From contig NZ_AHCA01000007.1 of assembly GCF_000238355.1 (NCBI RefSeq), positions 62,001 to 126,000 on the forward strand: a DNA stretch of 64,000 nt. Direction: 5' to 3'. Below the pieces are notes generated by a model. It did no database searches, had not been told where the DNA came from, and saw only the letters and a list, made by a program, of their open reading frames with translations. The DNA is from Pseudoalteromonas haloplanktis ATCC 14393 (lineage in GTDB: Bacteria > Pseudomonadota > Gammaproteobacteria > Enterobacterales > Alteromonadaceae). Position 1 is the first letter of the stretch; the number at the start of each line of letters is the position of its first letter. Of the stretch, positions 1 to 9,800 are shown one piece after another. The position numbers and the translations under genes were made by a program.

Positions 1-823
1 TAAATTGGATGCTAATTTGCGGTGGGTTTTCATTCGTTACACTATCTAGATAACTGAGTTTTTGGATTGAAAATGCGCGAGAGTTAAGTTTAGTGATTAA
101 AGTGTCAAGTTTGCTATAAAAGCCAGATGCTGGGAAGCGAGGTAAGCGGCTAAAATCAGACTCTTTATTAACGGCGCCTGAGTGTTGACCAATACCAATA
201 AATCCCAGCTCCTTTACTAAACTTTGTAATTGGTTATTAAATTCACCATAAGGATACGCTAAGTATTTATAATCATGACCAATTTCTTCTTTTATACGTT
301 GTTGTGATGACAAAATATCCTGTTTGATACGTGCTTGCCATTGCTGGGTTGTTTCATTGGCTAGTTTATGGTGTAGGTAATCATGTTGTGCACTATGATT
401 GCTGATCAGTGCCCCTTTTTTGGCAAGCTCTCTGAGTTTATCCCAACCCATCACATAAGCTTCACCTTCATCAATCAATTTTGGATTAACAAAAATGGTG
501 TAAGGGTATTTAAATTTCTCTAATATCGGCGCGGCTTGTTCGTAATTGTTGTTGTAACCATCATCAAAGGTAATTGCGACAGTTTTATCTGGTAAACTTT
601 GGCCTTGTTGTAAGCTTGTCAGTAAATCATTCAATGGGATGACATTAAAATCATGGTCTTTTAAATAATTCAGGTGTTCAGTGAAGGTTTCTGCACTAAC
701 ACTTGTGACCGCCGGTAAGGTTTCACTGACATGATGGTACTGTAAAATAACTGCGCTGTGAGCAGGTAAAGATAGCCAGAATAGGATTGATAATACACTG
801 TGAAAAAGTTTCTTAAACGTCAT
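1..823 (-). CDS. Polysaccharide deacetylase family protein (3' end cut by window edge)
   Basis: About 274 residues are visible and the frame is still open at the left edge, so the C-terminus is missing. The start ATG at 823 is followed by a hydrophobic signal peptide (KKLFHSVLSILFWLSLPAHS), so the enzyme is probably exported. The NodB-type fold shows in three motifs in order: TFDDGY (metal-binding Asp), HSAQH (the H-[ST]-x-x-H zinc site) and YPYGEF. Family members remove N- or O-acetyl groups from glycans; the substrate (chitin oligomer, peptidoglycan or exopolysaccharide) cannot be read from the sequence. The 5' end overlaps the divergent MATE gene. No good Shine-Dalgarno precedes the ATG. 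Confidence 0.85.
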   Translation of the reverse strand, partial: MTFKKLFHSVLSILFWLSLPAHSAVILQYHHVSETLPAVTSVSAETFTEHLNYLKDHDFNVIPLNDLLTSLQQGQSLPDKTVAITFDDGYNNNYEQAAPILEKFKYPYTIFVNPKLIDEGEAYVMGWDKLRELAKKGALISNHSAQHDYLHHKLANETTQQWQARIKQDILSSQQRIKEEIGHDYKYLAYPYGEFNNQLQSLVKELGFIGIGQHSGAVNKESDFSRLPRFPASGFYSKLDTLITKLNSRAFSIQKLSYLDSVTNENPPQISIQF

Positions 824-2134
824 AAAGCACACCATAAAAGCTTGCTGTTGTTAGCCGGTCCAATGATACTATCAAATATAACCGTGCCACTGTTAGGATT
901 AGTTGATACTGCTGTAATTGGCCACCTTGGCAGCGCGCATTTTTTGGCTGGCATTGCGCTAGGCGCCACTGTAATTTCGTTATTATTTTGGCTTGCTGGC
1001 TTTTTACGTATGAGCACTACGGGGTTAGTTGCACAAGCTTACGGAAAAAAAGACTACCGCCAATTAGCAGGGTTATTGAAGCGCAGCTTACTTTTAGCGC
1101 TCATGGTTGCGTTTATATTAATTGCTTTATCTGGGCTGATCAAACATGCCATAGCCTACCTTTCTGGCTCCAGTGATGAGGTACTTGTACAAGCCTATCG
1201 TTATTTTGAAATTCGCATTTTCAGTGCCCCTGCAGCACTTTGTAATTTAGTGTTATTAGCGTGGATGCTGGGGGTTCATTATGGCAAAGGGCCTTTTTAC
1301 TTATTACTCGTCACCAACCTTACCAATATTGTATTAGACATTTATTTTGTGGTGTTTTTAGATTGGCAAGTGGCTGGCGCTGCATGGGCGTCAGTGATTG
1401 CTGATTATATAGCCTTTATCTTTGCGTTATTTTTAGTGTTTAAATTAGCAAGAAAAATGGCGGTTCCCTTGCTTATTGGTGGCTGGTTTAGCGCACAGCA
1501 AATATGGGCCCTGTTAAGTTTGAATCGTGATATTTTCATTCGCTCCTTAATTTTGCAGCTTTGCTTTAGCTTTATGACTTTCTATGGGGCCCGTATTGGC
1601 GAGATAACCTTGGCAGTGAATGCGGTATTGCTAAACTTTTTAATGTTAGTCAGTTTTGCTTTAGATGGCATCGCTTATGCTAGTGAGGCAAAAGTGGGGC
1701 AAGCAAAAGGCCAAGGGAGTGCGCGACGCGTTCACTTATGGGTAAAAATTAGTGTATTTTGGGGGACGCTTTTTGCCTTTGCGTACTGCGTGTTTTTTGC
1801 TTTGTTAGGCTCGCAGATAATTACTTTATTAACCGATATACCGAAAGTTATTGAAGCGGCAAATAGCTACCTACCATGGTTGATTTTTATGCCGCTTGCA
1901 GCAATGAGTTGCTTTTTGTTTGATGGTATTTTTGTTGGTTTAACGCGTGCAAAAGATATGCGTAATACAATGGTATTTTCAGCGTTAGTCGGTTTTTTTG
2001 GCGTGTTTTGGCTATTTAGTGATTGGCAAAATCATGGCTTGTGGTTAGCAATGAGCTGCTTTATGTTGCTTAGGGGCTTAACCTTAATTGCCCGCTACAG
2101 GCAGTTACGAAGAGCTAATCAATTGCTTCGTTAA
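800..2134 (+). CDS. dinF: DinF-type MATE family multidrug/toxin efflux transporter
   Basis: 444 residues, about 12 membrane segments, spanning the inner membrane. The stretch PMILSNITVPLLGLVDTAVI and the following FLRMSTTGL closely resemble E. coli DinF, a MATE antiporter using an ion gradient for drug or oxidant export. The GTG start at 800 keeps the residues (LLLLAGP) that align with the first membrane helix; the next in-frame ATG, at 862, would remove most of that helix. The GTG start makes the gene overlap the divergent deacetylase by 24 bp, which is odd, and a later TTG (842) is also possible. There is no lexA neighbour, unlike E. coli. Confidence 0.88.
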   Translation: MKKFLKRHKAHHKSLLLLAGPMILSNITVPLLGLVDTAVIGHLGSAHFLAGIALGATVISLLFWLAGFLRMSTTGLVAQAYGKKDYRQLAGLLKRSLLLALMVAFILIALSGLIKHAIAYLSGSSDEVLVQAYRYFEIRIFSAPAALCNLVLLAWMLGVHYGKGPFYLLLVTNLTNIVLDIYFVVFLDWQVAGAAWASVIADYIAFIFALFLVFKLARKMAVPLLIGGWFSAQQIWALLSLNRDIFIRSLILQLCFSFMTFYGARIGEITLAVNAVLLNFLMLVSFALDGIAYASEAKVGQAKGQGSARRVHLWVKISVFWGTLFAFAYCVFFALLGSQIITLLTDIPKVIEAANSYLPWLIFMPLAAMSCFLFDGIFVGLTRAKDMRNTMVFSALVGFFGVFWLFSDWQNHGLWLAMSCFMLLRGLTLIARYRQLRRANQLLR

Positions 2135-2233
2135 AATTCTATCGGTACATACTATTAATTACGTGTGTTAATTTTTAGTTTCGTCTATCCTTATTCTTTA
2201 TGCTGAAGTTTGAAATAAAGGGTAGAGAAAAAT

Positions 2234-5200
2234 ATGCTAAGTCGGTTGTTGGTGTTAGCTTGCATTTTCTGTTTTGTACGATGTGAAAATACCTTGGCAG
2301 CCTTTCAACATTACGGCATCGAAGAAGGGCTTTCGCAAAGTGTAGTATTCAACATTCAGCAAGATCAACAAGGGTTTATGTGGTTTGCTACTCAAGATGG
2401 TTTAAATCGTTTTGATGGTAATCAGTTTGAGGTGTTTAAAACATCGGCGAAAAGTAACAACTCACTTTCTAATAATTACATTTACCCTTTGCTATTAGAT
2501 AGCCAAAATCAACTGTTTATAGGTACTCGGCATGGTGGGGTGAATCATTTAAACCTATTCAGTTATCAGTTTGCTTCCCCTCAACTCGAAAACAAACGTA
2601 TTACGGCGCTACTTAATTATAAAAACTGGCTGATAGTTGGTACTTTTGACGGCATGGTATATCGGCTTAACCAAAATACCGCTGAAGTTGAGCTCATTGC
2701 GAATGAATTACTAAAGCCGGTGTATGCACTCACTATAGTGAAAGACATAATTTGGATTGGCACACATGGTAATGGCCTGCATCATTTTGATCTAAAAGAA
2801 AATAACTTTGTAGCAGATTATTTACTTAAGGTGTTTGGTGACGTGCCAATTCATCCTAGTATTTTTGCCATTAAACAAAGTAGTGATTCACATATTTGGT
2901 TGGCTACGCAAGGTGGTGGCGTGTATGAAATCGATTTAGTCAAAAACAGTTATCAAAATTGGCGACATGATCCCAACAATGCCAACTCGCTATCAAGCGA
3001 TCAAGTACGCGATATTGCATTTGACCAGCAAGGACGCGTTTGGTTGGCAACTCGTGGTGCTGGAGTCAGTATCTATGATCGACAAAGCAAACAGTTTAGC
3101 CGTTTAGAGCACGATCCATTTGATCGTTATAGTCTTGCACACAATAGGGTGTATAGCGTGTTTCAGGACCAAACTGGCATTATGTGGTTTGGTACAGCCA
3201 ATGGCATTAGTAAGCTTGATCCAACCACCCTTAATTTTAATAAATTGAAAAAGCCTAATCCACTCACCAGCAATGATGCATGGGCCTTGTATGAAGACCC
3301 GCAACAACGCATTTGGTACGGAAGCTGGGGAGGTGGCATTGATATACTGGATCGCCAATTTAATCGCATAAAACATTTAGATAAAGATTCACAACCTTTG
3401 GCGTTATCAAGTAATGCCATTAAAGCTATTACGCAAGATCAGCAGGGCAATACATGGATTGGTACGTGGGCTGATGGTATCGATGTGATCACTAAACAAG
3501 GCCAACTGATCTCTTATAAAGCAGGCATTGGCGAGCATGGTTTGACTGAAAATAGTATTTATTGTTTGTTAGTAGATAAACATAATGATGTATGGGTAGG
3601 AACTAATGGAGGTGGTTTATTTCGCTTTGATAGCACGACCCAACAATTTATCAGTTATGCAGTTAAGCAAGGTGATTCAAACCTAATAATAACGGCTCCA
3701 CGGGTTACCAGTATTTACCAAGATAACGATCAGCAATTATGGCTTGCCACTGATGGTAAAGGAGCTTACCGCTATGATTTTATGAGTAACCAACTAACCA
3801 ATTATACCAAGCAAGAAAATGGCATGGGATTGAGTCATAACACAGTGCGTGCATTTTTACGGCGTGACAATAATGATATGTGGTTGGCGACCTCAGATGG
3901 CATTAATATTCTTAGCGCAGACTCTGAAAAAATTATTCATATAGGCCTTGAGCAAGGGTTGCCTAATCAGGTTGTCTACGGCTTACTTAGTGGCAAGCAG
4001 CATAATGTGTGGCTAAGTACAAATAACGGTTTAGTTAAAATTGACAGTCAAAGCTATCAAATAACTCATTTTCAAGCTAAAGATGGTTTGCAGGGCAATG
4101 AATTTAACGCGGGGGCTTATTTAAAAAGTAAGACTGGGCAGATTTTCTTTGGTGGCACACAGGGGGTGACCGTGTTTCAGCCTGGGGAGCATACGCAAAA
4201 TCAGGGAAGCGCAAAGCTTGCGCTAACAGCGCTAAGTTTTGACGATAACGTATTGGTTAATAGGTATGATAGTGCGCTGGGGATGCATTATGAAATTGAG
4301 AAAAGCCGCCAGTTAGAGATTGCTGCTGATGTGCAGCGGGTATCATTAACGATTAACTACCTACATTACTTAGAACCCGACAAAAACCAATATCGTTACC
4401 GTTTAACCGGTTTCGAGCAGCAATGGCGTACCGCACAGGGCAGCAACTTAAAAATTGATTACACAAACCTACCTCCTGGGCAGTATCAGTTAATCGTTGA
4501 AGCATTTTCTAAAACGGGTGTGCAAGCCTTAGCTCCGGTATTCATCAATTTTAATGTACTTACCCCTTGGTGGCGCTCTTGGGTATTCTATATTGGCTAC
4601 TTTTTTGTTGGTATTGCTGCTATTTGGCTATGTATTGTTTTATGGACGCGTCGGTTAAGGCATCAAAAAGCGGAATTGGAAGAGTTTGTGGCGCTGCGCA
4701 CTCAAGAAATAGCCCAGCAAAAAACACTTATCGAGCAGCAGGCAAGCGCACTTAGTGATACATTAGAAAATAAAGTACGCTTTTTCACTCATGCCTCACA
4801 TGAGTTAAGGACCCCACTGAGCTTATTAGTCGCGCCGTTGCAAGCGCTGCTTGCTAACGAAAGTAATGAGAAAAAAAGACACAATCTAAATTTAGCACTA
4901 CGAAACGCGAAGCGGTTGGAAAACCTAGTCGATAAGCTGTTAACCCTCACACGTTTTGATGAAAGTAGCGCTGAAGAGATCAAATATATTTCTCTTTCGG
5001 CAATCGCTCGTGAAGTTGCAGCTCAATTTAATGTGTTGGGTGAGCAGCAATTGCAGTTTGATTACCAAATAGACGATGGCCTGTATGTAAATGCCAGCCG
5101 CGAAGGTTTGATTACGATCTTTAGTAACCTATTAAGTAATGCGTTTAAATATACAACTCAAGGAGAGATCGAGTTTATTGTCTTACGACAAACACAGCAG

Positions 5201-6253
5201 GTAAAAATTACAGTTCGTGATACCGGACGCGGCATTGCAGAGGTTGAAAGAGATAAAGTTTATGACTTGTTCTATCGTGCCAGCGGTCACTCAAACATTG
5301 AAGGCAGTGGCGTAGGCTTATCAATAGTAAAGCGTCTTGTTGATAAATATAAAGGCAAAATCACACTAAGTAGTACGCTATTAAAAGGCACTGAATTTAC
5401 GGTATTGCTCGATTTAGTTACGCCATTACCAAAGCGAACAACTGCGTTGCTACAGCATGTTACCCCAGTTACAAGTAACCCAAACAGTAATAAAACGGCG
5501 ACCATATTGGTGGTTGAAGATAACGATGATCTTCGTCATTACTTGCATAGTGAACTCAGTATTAAATACAAAGTATTGACTGCTGAAAATGGTAAGGTGG
5601 CGATGGATTTATTACTTGAATACGTGCCTGACCTAATTATTACCGATTTAATGATGCCTGAAATGGATGGTTTTAGTCTTTTACAAGAGTTACACCGATC
5701 GCATGTAACCTGTCATATCCCAGCAATTATTTTAACAGCTAAAGGGGATCACGATAGTAAATTAAAAGGTTTAAACCATTATGCAATGGATGTAATAACG
5801 AAACCATTTGAGCGTGCTGAGTTATTAGTGAAAGTTGATAACTGGGTTGATTGGGTTGCCAAATATCATCAGCAAAGAACAACGCACAGTTCTCATTCGC
5901 AGCTAGACGCGACAACCGCGATGATAGATCCAAAAGATTCCCAGCTGTTAATTAATATTGATACGTTTTTAGCGGAAAACTACCATCGTCCCGAGTTAAC
6001 TGTGCCTATGTGTGCAAAACAGCTCGCTTTAAGTGAACGACAATTGCAGCGAAAATTAAAAGTGCTCGTTAATGTATCTCCCACAGAATACATCCGTGAT
6101 TATCGACTAACCAAAGCGGCGGAGTTAATTCGCACGGGTCAGCAAATAAACTTAGTTATTGAAAAAGTTGGTTTTACCTCCCGATCTCACTTTTCAAAGA
6201 CTTTTAAAGCTAAATACAATATGACTGCAAAAGAATTTCAGTGTTCTAATTGA
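2234..6253 (+). CDS. Hybrid two-component system protein: periplasmic propeller sensor, histidine kinase, receiver and AraC output domain
   Basis: 1339 residues. An N-terminal signal sequence leads into many Reg_prop repeats (about 30-690; recurring QDQQGFMWFAT-, VWLAT-like strands), then a Y_Y_Y domain (about 705-765), one membrane segment (about 780-800), HisKA with SHELRTP (His856), HATPase (N box about 963, then DTGRGI and GSGVGLSI), a receiver (VVEDNDD; phospho-acceptor Asp1138 in TDLMMPEMDG) and a C-terminal AraC DNA-binding domain (about 1240-1335). The architecture matches the HTCS family best known from Bacteroides, where the propeller binds oligosaccharides and the protein activates nearby genes. 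Its ligand is unknown. The next gene downstream encodes a giant lipoprotein, and operator-like repeats lie between them. A purine-rich Shine-Dalgarno (AGGGTAGAG) precedes the ATG. Confidence 0.93.
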   Translation: MLSRLLVLACIFCFVRCENTLAAFQHYGIEEGLSQSVVFNIQQDQQGFMWFATQDGLNRFDGNQFEVFKTSAKSNNSLSNNYIYPLLLDSQNQLFIGTRHGGVNHLNLFSYQFASPQLENKRITALLNYKNWLIVGTFDGMVYRLNQNTAEVELIANELLKPVYALTIVKDIIWIGTHGNGLHHFDLKENNFVADYLLKVFGDVPIHPSIFAIKQSSDSHIWLATQGGGVYEIDLVKNSYQNWRHDPNNANSLSSDQVRDIAFDQQGRVWLATRGAGVSIYDRQSKQFSRLEHDPFDRYSLAHNRVYSVFQDQTGIMWFGTANGISKLDPTTLNFNKLKKPNPLTSNDAWALYEDPQQRIWYGSWGGGIDILDRQFNRIKHLDKDSQPLALSSNAIKAITQDQQGNTWIGTWADGIDVITKQGQLISYKAGIGEHGLTENSIYCLLVDKHNDVWVGTNGGGLFRFDSTTQQFISYAVKQGDSNLIITAPRVTSIYQDNDQQLWLATDGKGAYRYDFMSNQLTNYTKQENGMGLSHNTVRAFLRRDNNDMWLATSDGINILSADSEKIIHIGLEQGLPNQVVYGLLSGKQHNVWLSTNNGLVKIDSQSYQITHFQAKDGLQGNEFNAGAYLKSKTGQIFFGGTQGVTVFQPGEHTQNQGSAKLALTALSFDDNVLVNRYDSALGMHYEIEKSRQLEIAADVQRVSLTINYLHYLEPDKNQYRYRLTGFEQQWRTAQGSNLKIDYTNLPPGQYQLIVEAFSKTGVQALAPVFINFNVLTPWWRSWVFYIGYFFVGIAAIWLCIVLWTRRLRHQKAELEEFVALRTQEIAQQKTLIEQQASALSDTLENKVRFFTHASHELRTPLSLLVAPLQALLANESNEKKRHNLNLALRNAKRLENLVDKLLTLTRFDESSAEEIKYISLSAIAREVAAQFNVLGEQQLQFDYQIDDGLYVNASREGLITIFSNLLSNAFKYTTQGEIEFIVLRQTQQVKITVRDTGRGIAEVERDKVYDLFYRASGHSNIEGSGVGLSIVKRLVDKYKGKITLSSTLLKGTEFTVLLDLVTPLPKRTTALLQHVTPVTSNPNSNKTATILVVEDNDDLRHYLHSELSIKYKVLTAENGKVAMDLLLEYVPDLIITDLMMPEMDGFSLLQELHRSHVTCHIPAIILTAKGDHDSKLKGLNHYAMDVITKPFERAELLVKVDNWVDWVAKYHQQRTTHSSHSQLDATTAMIDPKDSQLLINIDTFLAENYHRPELTVPMCAKQLALSERQLQRKLKVLVNVSPTEYIRDYRLTKAAELIRTGQQINLVIEKVGFTSRSHFSKTFKAKYNMTAKEFQCSN

Positions 6254-6261
6254 TTGAATTT

Positions 6262-6306
6262 TAATGATTTGTCGCTATAGAGAACATTTTAGTCGTAATA
6301 GAGAGC
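6262..6306 (+). promoter_or_regulatory. Candidate operator A for the AraC-type hybrid regulator
   Basis: Sequence pattern TAATG-n-TTTGTCG-n-TA, then CATTTTAGTCG. The two GTCG cores (6271 and 6292) are 21 bp apart, two helical turns, as expected for AraC-type domains bound as a tandem dimer. The same pattern recurs at 6588-6630 with the same 21-bp step. The regulator assignment is inferred from adjacency. Confidence 0.45.
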
Positions 6307-6328
6307 GGATTTTTATTGAGTCTGCTCT
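6302..6328 (+). terminator. Hairpin after the hybrid sensor gene
   Basis: AGAGCGGA (6302-6309) pairs with TCTGCTCT (6321-6328), 8 bp with one G-U, loop about 11 nt. There is no clear T-run, so it may be a weak terminator or an RNA-stability element. Confidence 0.35.
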
Positions 6329-6587
6329 ATGATATTCATTAGCACAGCTTGAAACACTGCGTGCAGATGAAATTTCTCCTTCGGCAGAGGTTGGAGAGTA
6401 GGCCCGGCCTTTGCCATTTTCTTGTACAAGCTATAGTCACACCCATCTATATAGCCCATCAGCTTTCTTGTTTTGTGCAGTATTCATTACCTGCAACAAC
6501 AGGTCACTTAATTAATGAAAAGCACTCACTCAAAACAGGAGTAATTGTGTTTTTTATTACTTAATTTAATTTTAAGATCTTGATAGT

Positions 6588-6630
6588 TAATGTTTTGTCG
6601 GTAGCTCGCTCATTTTAGTCGCATATGAGC
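6588..6630 (+). promoter_or_regulatory. Candidate operator B for the AraC-type hybrid regulator
   Basis: Second copy of the pattern in 6262-6306: TAATG-n-TTTGTCG-n-TA, ten variable bases, then CATTTTAGTCG. The GTCG cores at 6597 and 6618 are again exactly 21 bp apart. It lies about 250 bp upstream of the lipoprotein start, a plausible upstream activating position. Confidence 0.45.
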
Positions 6631-6882
6631 ACCTTTATTTTATTAAATTATTCTACGCTATTTAATTAGCTCATTTCATTAAGGCATATGAACAAATTAA
6701 GCACCTAGAAAGACCGTTGTACATGGATGTTTATAATTGCTAACCGCCACTATTTTCCTCTTTGTATTTTCGTGATGTCTTATTGCTATCGCTGAAATGA
6801 AAACGCAGATCTAAACATGCCAGCGTGGCAATCAAACATTGATTACACGCATTTGCTTGGTGATTAAATAAAGGAAAATACT

Positions 6883-9800
6883 ATGTACTCACAAAGTAGA
6901 ATTAAAGCGCTGGGAGCAGCGACACTACTCGTTAGTTCTCTTCATCTTGCAGGATGTGGAGGTGGTGGAAGTGATGATTCACCAGCTCCAACCCCCCAGC
7001 CAGTTGATAACAATAAACCCACAGTGAGTATAACGAGCGATACAGAGGTAACTGAAGGTAATGATATTACAGTTACGGCTTCCGCCACAGACAGTGATGG
7101 TAGTATCGCAAGCTATGCTTGGAAATATGTTTCTGGTCCGCAAGTAACGCTATCAGGAGCCAATGAGAAGCAAGTGAGTTTTACTGCTCCAGATATTGAA
7201 GATGACCAACAGTTAGTCCTTGAAGTGGTGGTCACAGATGACAAAGGAGCAACAGCAACGGCAACAGTCTCTATCAATATCAAGCGTAAGGTTTTAACAG
7301 TAACTATTACCGGTATCGTGACGGATGGGCCGATTGACTCCCCCAATATTGTGGTGATGGTTGGTGATGAAGAATTTACAATCGATGCGGATCAAAGCGG
7401 TAAATATAGCATTGAAATCACAGTTGATGACTCTGATGCTGATAAGTTAGTGAAGTTGGTTGCGTTGGGTAATAACGCGATTAATCCTGAAGTTGAATTC
7501 ATTTCACAATTGCGCTCGGTGGCCACTTTACTATCGCAAGCTGGAGAAGATGGAAAACTGACGAAAGATGAAAATTTCGGCGTTAATATAACCAATGTTA
7601 GTACAGCCGAATTTGCACTACTTAGCCGTGATAATGGTGAAGTAATTGATGAGCAAACACTCGATAAAGCATTATTAGCAGTTGATGCTGATGAAAAACT
7701 GCTATTAGCAGCACTGATCAAAATAATTGTTGATAATGACGAATATGCGCTACCGGAAGGAGTGGAGTCGACATTTGATTTAATTAGCAATGCAGATGAT
7801 ATTGAAAACTTTGTTAATACAGTAAATAACCAAGATCCGACATTAATTGCGACAATAAAAGAGGCAATAAAAGAAGATGGTGAGCTAGTAGATAATAGTA
7901 TTGGTGGGATCAGCGGCCAGTATGTAATGTTAACGCCTAAGTATTATAACTATAGTTCTTCACAAGTTAATTTTAATAGCGATGGCTCTGGTTATTATAG
8001 TACCTATAATATCGATACATCGTTTACTTGGCAGCAACAAGATGGCGATATTGCAATTTCACTCGCTGAGCCGGTGAAAGAGTCATGCAGCTTTGTTTCA
8101 GACGACAGTGGCACTCAACAAGAGCAGTGTAACTACCTAGTTGCAATGAGTATGACCGTTTTGTTAGAGAACGAAGCTAATCGCACAGTGGAGTTCTATG
8201 AACAATACCTGACAATAGCAGAGTCATCTGCTGAGGTGGTAAATACAAACGAGTACACTAGTAACCTAACTTTAATCGCGAAAGAAAAAACCTTATCAGT
8301 AAATGAACAGCAACTGGTTGGGACTTGGTATGTAGATCGTATTTCTCGGCTTGATGGTTTTAGTGAGGCCGTTGCACTGAACTTGCAAAGTGGTGGTACA
8401 GGTACATTGGTTGATAATGATAAAACCCCAGTTGCAATCACTTGGACTATTGTTGGTAATCAGCTACAAGTAAGCAGCGAAGCTGAAGAGCTTAGTTTTA
8501 ATTATGCATTTTGGTTGGTTAAAGATGTTGTTGCAGGCTATCAGTTTGTTGCATCGTTGAATGCTAAAGATGAAAGTGCAACGCGTACTGCCTCCGGATT
8601 AATGATTAAAGATAACTCTTTAACATTTGAACGTTCAGAATTATTAGGTAAATGGACTATTTACCAAGGTTATAACGTGCCGCAAACAGATCTTCATTAT
8701 GATGTGTATGAAGATGGCTTAATGAACTTTAATCTTGACCAAGACTACCGCTCTTGGTTAGTCGATAGCGAAGGTAAATTCATTCGTAATAATTATTTTA
8801 CTGATTCGGGTGTCCAACCTATCTGTGATCGTCCGGATAATAGCTGTCCAGTTTATAGTGAGTTTTCACAGCAACTACTAGCGAAGCATAATGGCCATTA
8901 CTACAGCTACCGTAAATACCGTTTCTTTAATTATGATGGTAGTGAGAGAGTGGAAGATTACTCGTCACATATTCGTGAATTTTCGGTATCAGTTGATTAT
9001 GGCGTTAATAAATTTGCCCCTTATTGGTTAGAGAATAATTCAGGATTTGATGAGAATGGTTACCCAACCAATGTTAATTACATCACACTTTATACGCCAA
9101 AAGAGCAAGCGGTAGAATCAGTTACCATTGCGACAACGTATAACGAAGAGCTTGATAAAAATGAGTACACGCTAACTCAGCAGTATCAAGGCATGACTAC
9201 TGAAAATAGCTATACCTTAGCGGCAGGAAAAATACTCTTTGGTACGATGAAAGCTGAAATCAGTGACTTTGATCGTGATTACTTAACTGTTTGTATTTAT
9301 GAAAATACAGCAACCTGTACAGAGTCAGATAAGCAACGTTGGTATTTTGATGCTGCCAAAGCGCAACAACAAGTAGTTGCTGTTCGCCCAACACCGGCTC
9401 ATCCACTGGATGGCGCGTGGCAATTAGCGCATGAACCAACTGCAATCATTGTTTTCTTAGATGGTAAATGGGTTCATATACAAACGAATGATGGTGATAA
9501 TGTTGACGATGCATTTTCTGGTTATGAAGTGGGTGATTTTATCTGGGATGAAACAACAGGCCAATTAACCGTAAATGTGATTGAAGACACCAATGGTTCG
9601 TGGGGCTTAAGCAGTGATGTTGTCTCTCCAGGGACAGATAATATTCGCAATGTCATCTATGCGAGTGCCCAAAGCGATGGTGATACGCTCCTGCTGACTG
9701 TGGATGAATGTGCTGACAGTTATAGTGGTAGTAAATGTGTTGAAGGTGATGAGGGGTATGAACGGTTCAGTTATGAAATGACGCGTGTTTATGACCCCGC

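Larger units (their letters stand above)
6254..6882. other. 629-bp intergenic region with repeats and no convincing gene
   Basis: Between the hybrid sensor and the lipoprotein. It contains two similar operator-like segments (6262-6306 and 6588-6630), a hairpin just after the sensor gene, and a locally GC-rich block (about 6364-6416) that stands out from AT-rich surroundings. A 71-codon open frame at 6349-6564 starts with TTG, lacks a Shine-Dalgarno and has no recognisable protein character, so I do not call it. The promoter of the lipoprotein gene should lie downstream of 6630; I could not choose a -10 element with confidence. Confidence 0.7.

Noticed and set aside
6349..6564. 71-codon open frame between the hybrid sensor and the giant lipoprotein
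   Set aside because: TTG start, no Shine-Dalgarno, no protein-like pattern, and it spans the GC-rich block and regulatory interval.
7113..7790. Minus-strand open frames inside the giant lipoprotein
   Set aside because: They are antisense shadows with serine-rich low-complexity translation and no start signals.
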